A stretch of 6,769 bases of DNA from an uncultured Eggerthella sp. (GTDB lineage: Bacteria > Actinomycetota > Coriobacteriia > Coriobacteriales > Eggerthellaceae): NCBI GenBank assembly GCA_900551155.1, contig URVA01000075.1:1-6769 (forward strand), given 5' to 3'. A program made the position numbers and the translations under genes. A model generated the notes under the pieces. The model worked only from the letters and a program-made list of their open reading frames with translations. It searched no databases and had not been told where the DNA came from. This document shows positions 5,910 to 6,769 of this stretch, piece after piece (position 1 is the first letter of the stretch; each line of letters opens with the position of its first letter).

Positions 5910-6380
5910 ATGGTCATTTCAAATGAAGAAAAGAAGCACAATACAATTCCTTATGTGCTTATTGCGGTAATCGCGCCTATTCTGGCAAGTCTTGTAATCC
6001 CTCTGTATAGCAGCTCGGTTTCTGAATCGGTAAGTCGTTTTCAAACACCATTTCTAGAAATTGCCACACAAAATCAGATTCTTGGGATTGCTCTTAACTT
6101 TCTATATGTTGCATCTCCTGCGGTTTTGTTTTCGCTTGTTTTAGCGGCATCAATCGTTGTGTTGCTAAAAGCGCCGAAGCAAAGCCAACTAGCAGCATGT
6201 ATTATTGCTTTTGTGATCAGCCTTGTTATTTTGATTTACGCTACTGCGGTTATCTTTAATCCTAGTCTTCGGATGATTGGCGAATTGGAATTTTCCTACG
6301 GATCAGACTTCCCGCTCATTGCCTGTTTTCTATACGGTGCTTTGTTGGTATATGCAGGTATCGCCCGCAAAGCAAACTAG
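5910..6380 (+). CDS. Uncharacterised four-helix membrane protein
   Basis: I do not recognise this 156-residue protein. It has a short charged N-terminus (MVISNEEKKHN) and about four hydrophobic segments: residues 13-33, about 57-86 (long, with Pro70 inside), 94-116 and 134-152. A basic tail ends at residue 156. A polar Ser-rich stretch (34-46) separates the first two segments, and a stretch with Pro, Arg and acidic residues (117-133) separates the last two. No enzymatic motif, cysteine pair or signal-peptidase site is evident. The ATG at 5910 sits 7 bases after AGGAGGT (5897-5903), which is buried in the inverted repeat at 5860-5902. The gene follows the eno terminator and converges with a VWA-type gene, so it is probably a single-gene unit with its own control. 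Confidence 0.75.
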   Translation: MVISNEEKKHNTIPYVLIAVIAPILASLVIPLYSSSVSESVSRFQTPFLEIATQNQILGIALNFLYVASPAVLFSLVLAASIVVLLKAPKQSQLAACIIAFVISLVILIYATAVIFNPSLRMIGELEFSYGSDFPLIACFLYGALLVYAGIARKAN

Positions 6381-6393
6381 GTCACTTTGCGGG
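6364..6393. terminator. Hairpin spanning the stop of the membrane protein gene
   Basis: CCCGCAAAG (6364-6372) and CTTTGCGGG (6385-6393) form a perfect 9-bp stem with a 12-base loop that contains the TAG stop. Allowing one bulged G adds two further pairs (CG at 6362-6363 with 6395-6396). The T content downstream is low (GCGTTAGTT). It is a plausible terminator for this gene or for the convergent gene, or a 3'-end stabilising structure. Confidence 0.45.
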
Positions 6394-6493
6394 GCGTTAG
6401 TTCATCGTAAAATACACGGTTCATACGAAGTGCCATTTGCTTTTTGGCTGCGCAGCACCTGTGGATCTTGATGATTTCCTAGAGCTGCTGGCT

Positions 6494-6519
6494 ACTGCTT
6501 TTTGTCTCAGAGCAGTTTT
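6494..6519 (+). terminator. Possible weak terminator in the convergent gap
   Basis: ACTGCT (6494-6499) and AGCAGT (6511-6516) form a 6-bp stem with an 11-base loop, ending in TTTT (6516-6519). It would act on rightward transcripts from the membrane protein gene before they enter the opposing gene. The stem is short, so this is weak. The rest of the gap, 6397-6493, shows no gene. Confidence 0.3.
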
Positions 6520-6538
6520 CCTGATGCTTTCACCTGCA

Positions 6539-6769
6539 CTATTTACGAGTGGCTGTATCCTGTTCGATGGAACCTTTCCAAGAATCATCGCGTTGCGAAC
6601 ATCCTGTTCGCATATTGATGGTTTCCGCGCAAACCGCACCAAACATAGTTTTGCTGCCTAGTTCATCTGCGATAAATGTTGCGGCGCGTGCAACGGGAAT
6701 GCCGATTTTGGAGGCTTCTGCTGCGGCGTCGATGTTTGCACCTAAAAAGAGGAAATCCCAACCAGCCTC
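6539..6769 (-). CDS. C-terminal part of a VWA domain-containing protein (partial, runs off the right edge)
   Basis: The leftward frame enters at base 6769 and ends at TAG (6541-6539), giving the last 76 residues. The stretch GWDFLFLGANIDAAAEASKIGI, followed by a region with TFIADELGSKTMFGAVCAETI, resembles the C-terminal end of a family of stand-alone von Willebrand factor A domain proteins as I remember them. In that family a motif like WEFIFLGANID follows the metal-ion-dependent adhesion site domain. The end (SWKGSIEQDTATRK) also looks like a natural C-terminus. The VWA core and its DxSxS motif would lie beyond the window, so this family call rests on the tail alone. The gene is convergent with the membrane protein gene. 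Confidence 0.7.
   Translation of the reverse strand, partial: EAGWDFLFLGANIDAAAEASKIGIPVARAATFIADELGSKTMFGAVCAETINMRTGCSQRDDSWKGSIEQDTATRK

Noticed and set aside
6421..6642. Leftward 73-codon frame with a basic, Ser-rich end
   Set aside because: It overlaps the VWA C-terminus in another frame. The VWA frame has the recognisable motif and a natural end, so there is no need for a frameshift into this one.
6437..6661. Rightward 74-codon frame in the convergent region
   Set aside because: It is mostly antisense to the VWA gene, lacks a Shine-Dalgarno and shows no family features.

Overview
The window reads as ordinary chromosomal DNA from an anaerobic or facultatively anaerobic bacterium of medium-low G+C. 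It carries an oxygen-sensitive (class III) ribonucleotide reductase and its activase, a membrane subunit of an ECF vitamin/metal transporter, enolase, a small unrecognised membrane protein, and the end of a von Willebrand factor A (VWA) domain protein on the opposite strand. My best taxonomic guess, from the look of the NrdD, EcfT and enolase proteins and the base composition, is a Coriobacteriia actinobacterium (Atopobium/Lancefieldella-like). This is recollection, not a search result, and is only moderately likely.

Layout. Bases 1-300 hold no clear gene. They contain a candidate NrdR operator (169-184), a candidate -10 element (194-199), a hairpin followed by a T run (217-257) and a short palindrome (259-277), all ahead of nrdD (301-2523). 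nrdD and nrdG (2764-3333) are separated by 240 bases that include a strong intrinsic terminator (2672-2714). The two halves of the anaerobic reductase system are therefore probably not one simple transcript. A 98-base gap with a 9-bp hairpin leads to ecfT (3432-4265), which has no ATPase or substrate-binding partner in view. Enolase (4413-5705) has its own extended -10 promoter, a strong ribosome binding site and a textbook terminator (5793-5828), so it looks monocistronic and highly expressed. A 156-residue four-helix membrane protein (5910-6380) follows. Its Shine-Dalgarno sequence lies inside the right arm of a perfect 13-bp inverted repeat. A VWA-family gene runs leftward from the right edge and ends at 6539, convergent with the membrane protein gene.

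How the genes work together. NrdG is a radical-SAM enzyme that installs the glycyl radical on NrdD, which makes deoxynucleotides without oxygen. The motif set of both proteins is complete. EcfT, enolase and the small membrane protein share no obvious pathway with them, and the spacing and terminators suggest mostly single-gene units. No mobile element, CRISPR array, tRNA or rRNA was seen. The most unusual signals are regulatory: the Shine-Dalgarno-sequestering repeat at 5860-5902, and the nrdD leader with operator, terminator-like hairpin and palindrome in series.
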